Shown here: piece by piece, positions 15,842-22,683 of the stretch
Position numbering within the stretch: position 1 is the first letter of the stretch
Layout: the number at the start of each line of letters is the position of its first letter
Assembly: GCA_900555665.1 (NCBI GenBank)
Contig: USLX01000018.1
Coordinates: 1-23,343 of the forward strand
Direction: 5' to 3'
From: an uncultured Eubacteriales bacterium
GTDB lineage: Bacteria > Bacillota > Clostridia > Oscillospirales > Oscillospiraceae
DNA length: 23,343 nucleotides
Position numbers and translations under genes: made by a program
Notes under the pieces: generated by a model
What the model was told of the DNA's origin: nothing
Databases searched by the model: none
The model's input: only the letters and a program-made list of their open reading frames with translations

Positions 15842-16957
15842 TCACGCCTCCCCCGTCTCTCCCGTCCGCAGTACCGCCGCGGCCTCGGCGCACTCCCGCA
15901 GGCTGTTGAACGCCGAAAGGCTGAAGCGTACCGTTCCGCTCTCCAGCGTCCCCGCGCTCTCATGCGCCAGCGGCGCGCAGTGCAGTCCGGCCCGCACGCA
16001 GATCCCCGCCCCGGCCAGCCGCGCCGCCGTCTGCTCGCAGTCCTCTCCGTCCAGAACGGCCGAAACCACGCCGCTCTGCCCCGGCCCCTCCCAGAGCCGT
16101 ACCCGCGCATCCCCGCGCAGCATCGCGCAGAGGGCCGTCCGCAGCGCGCATTCCTGCCGAAAAATTTCCTCCACGCCCCGCATCTTTAAAAACTCCAATC
16201 CTGCCGCAAGCCCGCAGATCCCCGGCACATTCTGCGTCCCGGCTTCCGCCCGGTCGGGTAAAAACTCCGGCATCCGTGCCGTCTGCGAAAGGCTGCCCGT
16301 CCCGCCGGCCATGAGCGGCTCCGGCCTCTGTCCACACAGCAAAATCCCCGTCCCCTGCGGGCCATAGAGCCCCTTGTGCCCCGGCATGGCAATAAACGCC
16401 GCCCCAAGCTCCCGCAGCGAGACCGGCAGCGTCCCTGCCGACTGCGATGCATCCAGCACAAACGGCACCCCGCGTGCGCGGCAGAGCGCCGCGATGCGTT
16501 CCACCGGCAGGATATACCCAAATACATTGGACACATGCGTACAGAATACCGCCCGCGTCCGCTCCGTCAGCGCTGCGTCAAATGCGCGCAGCGTGTCCTC
16601 CGGGTCAAAAAGTTTCCGCCCGGCAATTTTGAGTTCCGCCCCGGCGGCGGTCAGCGGCCGCCAGACGGAATTGTGCTCAAAGCCCGAGATCACCACCTCG
16701 TCGCCCGCCCGCACCAGCGAATGCACCGCCACGTTCAGCGCATGCGTCGCGTTCATCGTAAAGACGACCTGCTCCGGCCGCGCTCCAAACAGCTCCGCCG
16801 CCAAACAGCGGCAGCGGTAAACCGCCTCCGCCGCTTCCATCGCAGGCGGATGTCCGCCCCTTCCGGGGCTGGCGCACTGCCGCATGGCCCGCAGCACTGC
16901 CTGCCGCACCGATGCCGGCTTCTGCAGCGTCGTTGCCGCAGCATCCAAATAGATCAT
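15842..16957 (-). CDS. Class V aminotransferase, cysteine-desulfurase-like
   Basis: The 371-residue product is a PLP enzyme of the cysteine desulfurase group, probably releasing sulfur (or selenium) from cysteine (or selenocysteine) as a persulfide. The PLP lysine is Lys195 in MPGHKGLYGPQGTG. His95 (FEHNSVW), Asp169 and Gln172 (LDASQSAG) are the usual cofactor contacts. Cys327 in RAGLHCAPLAH is the persulfide-forming cysteine, in SufS/CsdA-like context. It looks like the subfamily often found beside DUF3343 and selenium genes. The DUF3343 stop overlaps its ATG as ATGA. No iscU, sufU or tRNA-thiolation gene is nearby, so an iron-sulfur or tRNA role is not supported by context. Confidence 0.9.
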   Translation of the reverse strand: MIYLDAAATTLQKPASVRQAVLRAMRQCASPGRGGHPPAMEAAEAVYRCRCLAAELFGARPEQVVFTMNATHALNVAVHSLVRAGDEVVISGFEHNSVWRPLTAAGAELKIAGRKLFDPEDTLRAFDAALTERTRAVFCTHVSNVFGYILPVERIAALCRARGVPFVLDASQSAGTLPVSLRELGAAFIAMPGHKGLYGPQGTGILLCGQRPEPLMAGGTGSLSQTARMPEFLPDRAEAGTQNVPGICGLAAGLEFLKMRGVEEIFRQECALRTALCAMLRGDARVRLWEGPGQSGVVSAVLDGEDCEQTAARLAGAGICVRAGLHCAPLAHESAGTLESGTVRFSLSAFNSLRECAEAAAVLRTGETGEA

Positions 16958-17208
16958 AATTCAGTTTCCTCCACTTTCCCGTCCGGAAACTTCCTGAAAA
17001 TACCGGAAAATTGCTGATTTTCCTCTCTTAAAATCCCGGCGCTTCGTGCGCCGTCCCGTCCCTCCACGCGCACCGCATAGCCGCACCCCCGCTTTGTCGC
17101 TGCGCTCGGCGCCCGCACAACCCGGCACGGAATATACCGCGCATCCAGCGCTCCCCGCGCCAGCTGTGCCGCCGTCAGCGACGGAAATGAAAACAGATAT
17201 TGAAACAT
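16954..17208 (-). CDS. DUF3343 protein, putative Se/S carrier
   Basis: The 84-residue product starts MFQYLFSFPSLTAA and carries the single conserved Cys-Gly of the DUF3343 family (Cys42 in TKRGCGYAV). Family members are predicted sulfur or selenium carriers because they sit beside desulfurases; this is not proven for the one here. Its ATG at 17208 has GGAGGG 6 nt upstream. It overlaps the desulfurase-like gene by 4 nt, which suggests that the enzyme hands its persulfide sulfur to this protein. I see no clear promoter in the short AT-rich stretch upstream (about 17270-17310). Confidence 0.8.
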   Translation of the reverse strand: MFQYLFSFPSLTAAQLARGALDARYIPCRVVRAPSAATKRGCGYAVRVEGRDGARSAGILREENQQFSGIFRKFPDGKVEETEL

Positions 17209-17314
17209 GACAATCCCTCCTGCGACATCCTATGCGCGCACCAGCCCGCCGCGCCTGATTTCACCCGGATTCGAAAAAAATTTACAAATTCTTTATATTT
17301 TTGCCCTCAGCCGA

Positions 17315-17342
17315 TTGACAAACTCCGCGGTTTTAGTATAAT
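17315..17342 (+). promoter_or_regulatory. Sigma-A promoter of the lysine riboswitch-carrier unit
   Basis: TTGACA (17315-17320), 16-nt spacer, TATAAT (17337-17342). Predicted start is near 17349, five nucleotides before the riboswitch P1 stem. Confidence 0.88.
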
Positions 17343-17353
17343 GAAGCACAGTT

Positions 17354-17514
17354 ATGATAGAGGTTGCGGCCAACAAGAGTACATGTCCTCCATCCGGCAG
17401 GCGCCGGGGCATGGAAAGGGGCGGTCGCCGAAGGGCTTTGCCTGCGCCTGTGCGCAAGGCTCTGGGCCGTGGGAAAACATCGCACGGACTGTCACGAAAG
17501 TGGAGCGCTGTCAT
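17354..17514 (+). promoter_or_regulatory. Lysine riboswitch (L-box)
   Basis: The conserved core of the lysine riboswitch is readable in order: AGAGG (17359-17363), the CAAGAGTA loop segment (17374-17381), GGAAAGGGG (17413-17421), CGCCGAAGG (about 17426-17434), CTGGGCCG, and GACTGTCACGAAAGTGGAGC (17487-17506). P1 forms between 17354-17360 and 17508-17514. The 3' P1 strand (GUCAUG) can alternatively pair with the terminator's left arm, giving an antiterminator. Bound lysine should keep P1 closed and let the terminator at 17528-17559 form, switching the downstream carrier off. Confidence 0.93.
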
Positions 17515-17527
17515 GTTGTGGAGTTTC

Positions 17528-17559
17528 TGCGTCATGATGGTATCATGACGCATTTTTTT
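17528..17559 (+). terminator. Riboswitch-controlled intrinsic terminator
   Basis: A perfect 11-bp stem (17528-17538 with 17542-17552), GGT loop and a run of seven T (17553-17559). It ends just before the GGAG ribosome-binding site of the carrier gene, so it is the expression platform of the lysine riboswitch. Confidence 0.95.
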
Positions 17560-17574
17560 ATAGGAGCTGAAACC

Positions 17575-19185
17575 ATGAACCAGAAGAAATCCAACCCGTT
17601 CGTGGCGATCGTTGTGGTCGCCGCGATGCTGATCCTCGTCGTGGTCGCCGGGATCAACTGTGCAAACGGCGCGACGCTCGCCGAGACGGCGTGGTCGCTT
17701 GTCCCGCCGCTGATTGCCATTGTCCTCGCGCTCATCACGAAAGAGGCCTACAGTTCGCTGTTCATCGGCGTGGTCGTCGGCGCACTGTTCACCACGAATT
17801 TCCACCCCGTCGCCACGCTCGACACCGTCGTCAACACCGGCCTCATCTCCGCCATCGCGGACAATGCCGGCATCTTCCTCTTCCTTGTCCTGCTCGGCAT
17901 CATTGTCGCGCTGGTCAACAAGGCGGGCGGCTCCGCCGCGTTCGGCCGCTGGGCCAAGACGCACATCAAGACGCGCGTCGGCGCGCAGTTTGCCACGTTC
18001 TTCCTCGGCATCCTGATCTTCATCGACGACTATTTCAACTGCCTGACCGTCGGCTCGGTCATGCGCCCTGTCACCGACGGGCATAAGATCTCCCGGCCCA
18101 AGCTGGCCTACCTCATCGACGCGACCGCCGCGCCCGTGTGCATGATCGCGCCGATCTCGTCCTGGGCCGCCGCCGTATCCTCGACCGCCGAGGGCCTCAA
18201 TACCGGCATGAGCGGCATCGAGCTGTTCATCCGTGCCATTCCCTATAACCTCTATTCGCTGATGACCTTCGTGTTCATCATCGCGCTCACGCTCATGAAG
18301 TTCGACTACGGCCCCATGCGCAAGTTTGAGTCGCTCGCCGAAGAGAAGGGCGACCTCTCGATCCTCGAATCCACCGAACAGGAGACTGAGAATCCTAAGG
18401 GCCACCTGCTCGACCTCATCCTGCCGGTCGCGATTCTGATCATCACCTGCACGATCGGCATGCTCTATGTCGGCGGCTTCTTTGGCGACGACCCGGCCTA
18501 CGCCGGCCGCTTCGCCGAGGCCTTCGGCAACACCAACGCCTTCGTCGGCCTGCCCTGGGGCGGCATCATTGCCCTCGTGCTGACGGTCATCTACCTCGTC
18601 GCGCGCAAGGTTGTCACCTTCAAAGAGGCCATGGAGTGCATTCCCAAGGGCTTCATCGCCATGATCTCCCCGATCCTCATCCTGACGCTCGCCGTCAGCC
18701 TGAAGGCCACGATCAACGAGCTCGGCGCGGCGGCCTTTGTCCAGACCATGATGTTCTCCGCCTCCAAGACGCTCTATTCCATGCTCCCCGCAGTCATCTT
18801 TATCGTGGCCTGCGTGCTGGCCTTCGCCTCCGGCACGTCGTGGGGCACATTCGGCATCCTGATCCCGGTCGTCACCGCCGTCTTCCCAACCAATAGTCCG
18901 CTTCTCATCATCGGCATCTCCGCCTGCTGCGCGGGCGCCGTCTGCGGCGACCACTGCTCCCCCATCTCCGACACCACCATCATGGCTTCGGCCGGTGCGC
19001 AGTGCAACCACCTGAACCACGTCTCCACACAGCTGCCCTACGCGATCACCGTCGCCGCCGTCAGCTTCCTTGGCTTCATCGTCGCGGGCTTCACGCAGAA
19101 TATCTATCTGACGCTCGCCATCAGCACCGTCCTGACGCTCGGCACGCTCTTCGTGCTTCGCGGCATCGAGACAAAGAAAGCATAA
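17575..19185 (+). CDS. lysW: NhaC-family carrier, probable lysine transporter
   Basis: The 536-residue protein has about a dozen hydrophobic segments and the NhaC-superfamily motifs IFIDDYFNCLTVGSVMRPVTD, APISSWAA, GTSWGTFGIL and GDHCSPISDTTIMAS. Automatic annotation would call it a Na+/H+ antiporter. The lysine riboswitch and terminator directly upstream argue instead for lysine import; NhaC-type proteins under L-box control have been named LysW. Exchange of lysine for another amine or coupling to sodium cannot be read from sequence. The ATG at 17575 has GGAG 8 nt upstream, right after the terminator T-run. The frame is open further upstream, but that part is riboswitch. A hairpin shared with rnpB lies 5 nt past the stop. 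Confidence 0.9.
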   Translation: MNQKKSNPFVAIVVVAAMLILVVVAGINCANGATLAETAWSLVPPLIAIVLALITKEAYSSLFIGVVVGALFTTNFHPVATLDTVVNTGLISAIADNAGIFLFLVLLGIIVALVNKAGGSAAFGRWAKTHIKTRVGAQFATFFLGILIFIDDYFNCLTVGSVMRPVTDGHKISRPKLAYLIDATAAPVCMIAPISSWAAAVSSTAEGLNTGMSGIELFIRAIPYNLYSLMTFVFIIALTLMKFDYGPMRKFESLAEEKGDLSILESTEQETENPKGHLLDLILPVAILIITCTIGMLYVGGFFGDDPAYAGRFAEAFGNTNAFVGLPWGGIIALVLTVIYLVARKVVTFKEAMECIPKGFIAMISPILILTLAVSLKATINELGAAAFVQTMMFSASKTLYSMLPAVIFIVACVLAFASGTSWGTFGILIPVVTAVFPTNSPLLIIGISACCAGAVCGDHCSPISDTTIMASAGAQCNHLNHVSTQLPYAITVAAVSFLGFIVAGFTQNIYLTLAISTVLTLGTLFVLRGIETKKA

Positions 19186-19190
19186 AAAAG

Positions 19191-19235
19191 CGCAAAAGAA
19201 ATCCCCCAACCGATGGTCGGGGGATTTCTTTTGCG
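19191..19235 (-). terminator. Terminator of rnpB, shared with the convergent carrier gene
   Basis: A perfect 17-bp stem (19191-19207 with 19219-19235) and 11-nt loop. On the minus strand the stem is followed within one base by TTTTTT, a classic terminator for rnpB. On the plus strand it follows the carrier gene's stop; there the T-rich side is within the stem, so it may also stop or stabilise that transcript. Confidence 0.9.
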
Positions 19236-19584
19236 ATCGGGCCTGTAAGCCGGGTTCTGTTTTGACAGTCATCTATCTAGGCGTACCGTTGCCGATACGC
19301 TCCAGCCACCTTCTCGGAGACAGCCGGGCCAGCCTTGTCTCCTCTGCGGTGTTGCTCCGGATAGAGTTTACAGCGATGGACACTTTCACGCGCCATCGGG
19401 TGAGCTCTTACCTCGCCTTTCCACCCTTTCCGGAACTGCGGACAGCTCCGGTGGTATCTCTCTGTTGCACTTTTCCTCAGATCGCTCTGGGCGGGCGTTA
19501 CCCGTTATCCTTGCCCTGCGGAGCCCGGACTTTCCTCACGCGCGGCCTTTCGGCGCTGCGCCCGCGACTGTCCGGCCCGGTCGC
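19233..19584 (-). ncRNA. rnpB: RNase P RNA (catalytic subunit), probably class A
   Basis: The RNA component of RNase P cleaves 5' leaders from pre-tRNAs. Hallmarks on the minus strand are GAGGAAAGTCCGGGCTCC near the 5' end, GGATAACGGG with GTAACGCCC, the AGGTAAGAGCTCACC block, and ACAGAACCCGGCTTACAGG at the 3' end. The P1 helix pairs 19574-19584 with 19233-19243 with one mismatch; this sets the ends and gives about 352 nt. The upstream promoter places the start at the same point. The last 3 nt overlap the terminator stem. Class A is favoured by conserved block order, but was not confirmed by folding. Confidence 0.95.
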
Positions 19585-19590
19585 GCAAAT

Positions 19591-19619
19591 ATTGTAACGG
19601 ATAGCAGCGGATTTGTCAA
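19591..19619 (-). promoter_or_regulatory. rnpB promoter
   Basis: Minus strand: -35 TTGACA (19619-19614), 17-nt spacer, -10 TACAAT (19596-19591). The expected start is at or next to the 5' base of P1 (19584). Confidence 0.9.
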
Positions 19620-19624
19620 ACCGA

Positions 19625-19653
19625 TTGCAATTTTTTCTTTCTGCAGATATAAT
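19625..19653 (+). promoter_or_regulatory. murD promoter
   Basis: TTGCAA (19625-19630), 17-nt spacer, TATAAT (19648-19653). Expected start is near 19660, about 25 nt before the murD ATG. Its -35 box lies 5 bp from that of the divergent rnpB promoter. Confidence 0.82.
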
Positions 19654-19684
19654 GGGAGCGAATGAAAGAATCGAGGCCAAAACC

Positions 19685-21058
19685 ATGAATGAATCTGTAA
19701 ACGCCTATTTTGATACCCTGAAGGGCAAGCGTGTCGCCGTGCTCGGCATCGGCGTGAGCAACCGCCCGCTGATCCGCATGCTCCTCGCGCGCGGCATCGA
19801 GACGCTCGCCTGCGACAAGACCCCGCGCAGCGCGCTCGACCCTGAGGTGCTGGAGCTGGAACAGCTCGGCGCAAAGCTCCACGTCGGCCCGGACTATCTG
19901 GATGGCATCACCGCCGACGTTGTCTTCCGCACCCCCGGAATGCACCCGGATATTCCCGCCCTGCGACGGCTGCGCGAAGCCGGCGCGTCCATCACATCGG
20001 AGATGGAGGTCTTCTTCGAGGTCTGCCCCTGCAGAATCATCGCCGTCACCGGCTCCGACGGCAAAACAACCACCACGACGCTCATCGCAGAGATCCTGAA
20101 GCATGCCGGCTACCGCGTCTGGCTCGGCGGCAACATCGGCACGCCGCTCCTGCCCGTGGCCGAGCAGATGGAGCCGGACGACATTGCTGTCGTCGAGCTC
20201 AGCTCCTTCCAGCTCATGGGCATGACGCGCTCGGCGGACATCGCCGTCGTGACGAACCTCGCGCCAAACCATCTCGATGTCCACAAGGACATGGCAGAAT
20301 ACATCGCCGCCAAGCAGAACGTCTACCTGCACCAGAGTAAAGCCGGCAAGCTCGTCGTCAACATGGACAACGCCATCACCGACGGCTTTGCAGCCACAGC
20401 GCCCGGCACGGTTGAGAAGTTCTCCCGCCTTGGCCGTCCGTCGCGCGGCGTGTGGCTGAACGGTGACACGATCTGCCGCGACGATACGCCCATCATGAAA
20501 GCCGCCGACATCCGCATCCCCGGCGTCCACAATATTGAAAACTATATGGCCGCCGCCTGCGCCGTCGAGGGCCTCGCCAGCGACGCCGACATCGACGCCG
20601 TGGCGAAAACCTTCCCCGGCGTCGAGCACCGGATCGAGTTCGTGCGCGAGCTGGACGGCGTGAAATACTACAACGACTCCATCGCCTCCAGCCCCTCGCG
20701 CACCATCGCAGGCCTGCACTCGTTCCACCAGAAGGTCATCCTGATCGCGGGCGGCTATGACAAACATATTCCATTCGACGTCCTCGGTCCCGAGATCTGC
20801 GCGCATGTAAAAACGCTCGTCCTCTGCGGCGCGACCGCCGCAAAAATCCGCGCCGCCGTTGAATCCGCGCCGGACTACGAAGCCGGAAAACCAGCCATTT
20901 GGGAGGCACACACGCTCTCCGAGGCTGTCCATCTGGCAAAATCCGCAGCCCATCCGGGCGACATCGTCACGCTCTCCCCGGCCTGTGCAGCGTTCGATCA
21001 GTTCAAAAACTTTGCCGTCCGCGGCAACACCTACAAACAGATCGTGAACGCCCTTTGA
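19685..21058 (+). CDS. murD: UDP-N-acetylmuramoyl-L-alanine--D-glutamate ligase
   Basis: MurD adds D-glutamate to UDP-MurNAc-L-Ala in cytoplasmic peptidoglycan precursor synthesis. The 457-residue product has an N-terminal Rossmann domain (VAVLGIGVSN), the ATP-binding loop GSDGKTTT (123-130), ELSSFQL (171-177), NHLDVH (195-200) and the C-terminal ligase domain with YYNDSIASSPSRT. All are typical of MurD. The ATG at 19685 has GAGG 8 nt upstream and starts at the family's normal N-terminus; the upstream open frame runs through the promoter. Other mur genes are not adjacent; the gene instead leads an isoprenoid pair (ispD, ispF) that supplies undecaprenyl carrier precursors. Confidence 0.96.
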   Translation: MNESVNAYFDTLKGKRVAVLGIGVSNRPLIRMLLARGIETLACDKTPRSALDPEVLELEQLGAKLHVGPDYLDGITADVVFRTPGMHPDIPALRRLREAGASITSEMEVFFEVCPCRIIAVTGSDGKTTTTTLIAEILKHAGYRVWLGGNIGTPLLPVAEQMEPDDIAVVELSSFQLMGMTRSADIAVVTNLAPNHLDVHKDMAEYIAAKQNVYLHQSKAGKLVVNMDNAITDGFAATAPGTVEKFSRLGRPSRGVWLNGDTICRDDTPIMKAADIRIPGVHNIENYMAAACAVEGLASDADIDAVAKTFPGVEHRIEFVRELDGVKYYNDSIASSPSRTIAGLHSFHQKVILIAGGYDKHIPFDVLGPEICAHVKTLVLCGATAAKIRAAVESAPDYEAGKPAIWEAHTLSEAVHLAKSAAHPGDIVTLSPACAAFDQFKNFAVRGNTYKQIVNAL

Positions 21059-21070
21059 GAGGAGTACGCC

Positions 21071-21808
21071 ATGAAACTGAGCAACCTGCTGCGAAAAGCG
21101 CAGTCTGTCAAGCAAAAGCTCGCACATCCGTACACGGCGGCGGTCATTGTCGCCGCCGGAAGCGCTTCGCGCATGGGCGGTGTGGACAAGATTTTCGCCC
21201 CCATCGCAAAGCTCCCGGTCATCTGCCGGACGCTTGCCGCCTTCAACAACCATCCTCTCATCGATGAGATCGTCGTTGTCACGCGCCCCGACGTGCTCGA
21301 ACGCATGAGCCGCGTCTGCGTGGCATACGAAAAGGTTCATATTGTTGTCGCGGGAGGCGCAAGCCGCGCGGAATCGGTGCAGAAGGGCCTTGCCGCCGTT
21401 TCCGAAGCGGCGCAGCTTGTCGCCGTGCATGACGGGGCCCGCCCGCTCATCCCGGCGTCCGTGATCACCGGCGCCGTCACCCGCGCGGCAAAGTTCGGCG
21501 CGGCCGCCCCGGCCATCCCGGTCAAGGACACAATCAAGGTCTCCGAGCACGGCGCCATCGACGCCACGCCTCCGCGCGAAACGCTCTTCGCCGTCCAGAC
21601 GCCCCAGGTCTTCGACGCAGATCTTCTGCGCGGCGCACTGCAAAATGCGTTGGAAAAGGGCATTCCCCTGACGGATGACTGCTCCGCCGTCGAGGCCCTT
21701 GGCATGTCTGTGCAGCTCACGGAGGGCTCGGAGGAAAACATCAAGATCACCACGCCGCTCGATCTCGAGCTGGCCGAAGCGATCGTCGCGCGGAGGGATG
21801 CAACATGA
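21071..21808 (+). CDS. ispD: 2-C-methyl-D-erythritol 4-phosphate cytidylyltransferase
   Basis: IspD makes CDP-methylerythritol from MEP and CTP in the non-mevalonate isoprenoid pathway. The 245-residue product has the nucleotide-binding start AAGSASRMGG (28-37) with Lys40, VHDGARPL (119-126), IPVKDTIK (149-156), QTPQVF and TDDCSAVE. About 22 basic residues precede the usual start of the domain, making it slightly longer than most. The ATG is supported by GAGAGGAG 6 nt upstream and lies 12 nt after murD. The stop overlaps ispF as ATGA, so two enzymes of the same pathway are translationally coupled; IspE, which acts between them, is not here. Confidence 0.96.
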   Translation: MKLSNLLRKAQSVKQKLAHPYTAAVIVAAGSASRMGGVDKIFAPIAKLPVICRTLAAFNNHPLIDEIVVVTRPDVLERMSRVCVAYEKVHIVVAGGASRAESVQKGLAAVSEAAQLVAVHDGARPLIPASVITGAVTRAAKFGAAAPAIPVKDTIKVSEHGAIDATPPRETLFAVQTPQVFDADLLRGALQNALEKGIPLTDDCSAVEALGMSVQLTEGSEENIKITTPLDLELAEAIVARRDAT

Positions 21809-22278
21809 GAATTGGACACGGCTACGACGTACACCGCCTGGTCGATGGACGCAAGCTCATCCTCGGCGGCGTCGAAATTCCCTATGAAAAAGGACTGGAC
21901 GGGCACTCTGACGCCGATGTGCTGACCCACGCGGTCATGGACGCGCTGCTCGGTGCGGCGGCCCTCGGCGATATCGGCAAGCGCTTCCCCGACAACGATG
22001 ACCGCTATCTCGGCGCAGACAGCATCGAGCTTCTGAAAGCTGTCTCCGCCGTGCTGACCGAACACGGCTGGCGGCTCGGCAACCTCGACGCGACCGTCAT
22101 CGCCCAGCGGCCGAAGCTTGCGCCATATATCGATGCAATGCGCGCCCGCATCGCCGCCGCCCTCGGCACAGACGTCTCCGCCGTCAGCATCAAAGCCACC
22201 ACAGAAGAACATCTCGGCTTCACCGGCGACGGCTCCGGCATTGCGGCCCATGCCGTCTGCCTGATCGAGCCGTTATGA
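21805..22278 (+). CDS. ispF: 2-C-methyl-D-erythritol 2,4-cyclodiphosphate synthase
   Basis: IspF cyclises CDP-ME-2-phosphate, releasing CMP, as a zinc-dependent trimer. The 157-residue product shows the family start MRIGHGYDVHRL with zinc ligands Asp8 and His10, the DGHSDADVLTHAVMDALLG block with His34, Asp36 and the third ligand His42, DIGKRFPD, and the C-terminal KATTEEHLGFTGDGSGIAAHAV. Length and motifs are standard. It overlaps ispD by 4 nt and the next gene by 4 nt. Confidence 0.97.
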   Translation: MRIGHGYDVHRLVDGRKLILGGVEIPYEKGLDGHSDADVLTHAVMDALLGAAALGDIGKRFPDNDDRYLGADSIELLKAVSAVLTEHGWRLGNLDATVIAQRPKLAPYIDAMRARIAAALGTDVSAVSIKATTEEHLGFTGDGSGIAAHAVCLIEPL

Positions 22279-22631
22279 GCGCCGCGGCCGGACTGCCGGC
22301 ATGGTACTGGGAACGCGGTCTGCACGACGCGCAGCTTCTTTCCGCAGAGCTGCAGGACGACACGCTCACGCTCCGGCTCGACAGCCACGGTGCAATGTTT
22401 GACAGCACAGTTACGCAGATTTCCTTTCTTGGTGCGCGCCTGAAGACGCCGCTGCCGCAGCCCGACCGCCAGACAAACGTCTACTGGCTGGGCGACACGC
22501 TGACGGCGCTGCCTTTCGGGCAGTGGAAGCTTGAAATCTCACTCCAAACGTTCGCCCACCGGAACGAAGCCGCGAATATCCCCCTAACGATCATTTTCCG
22601 CACCGCCATCGTCACCCGCACCAATTCCTAA
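22275..22631 (+). CDS. Hypothetical protein coupled to ispF
   Basis: I do not recognise this 118-residue product. It begins MSAAAGLPAWYWERGLHDA, has alternating hydrophobic and charged stretches that suggest a mostly beta-stranded soluble domain (for example DTLTLRLDS and GQWKLEISLQTF), and has no signal peptide, membrane segment or cysteine. The reading frame is supported by an ATGA overlap with the ispF stop, codon use like its neighbours, and a terminator that starts directly after its stop. The WYWERGLHDA opening resembles small accessory or immunity-like proteins, but no family is claimed. It is cotranscribed with murD-ispD-ispF. Confidence 0.75.
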   Translation: MSAAAGLPAWYWERGLHDAQLLSAELQDDTLTLRLDSHGAMFDSTVTQISFLGARLKTPLPQPDRQTNVYWLGDTLTALPFGQWKLEISLQTFAHRNEAANIPLTIIFRTAIVTRTNS

Positions 22632-22683
22632 AAGATACTGCAAGCCGCCGTATGGAATCCATACGGCGGCTTGTTTGTATCTT
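22632..22683. terminator. Bidirectional terminator between convergent genes
   Basis: A perfect 15-bp stem (22641-22655 with 22659-22673) with an AAT loop, extended by an outer 7-bp helix (22632-22638 with 22677-22683) across a small internal loop. It starts right after the stop at 22631 and touches the clpC stop at 22682. It follows the murD operon on the plus strand and clpC on the minus strand. Confidence 0.88.

Noticed and set aside
17293..19272. A 659-codon minus-strand frame opposite the lysine carrier
   Set aside because: Its composition is Asp/Gly/Glu-rich low complexity, and it covers the riboswitch and terminator; it is an antisense shadow.
19616..21643. A 675-codon minus-strand frame opposite murD and ispD
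   Set aside because: It runs across two well-supported genes and has no motif.
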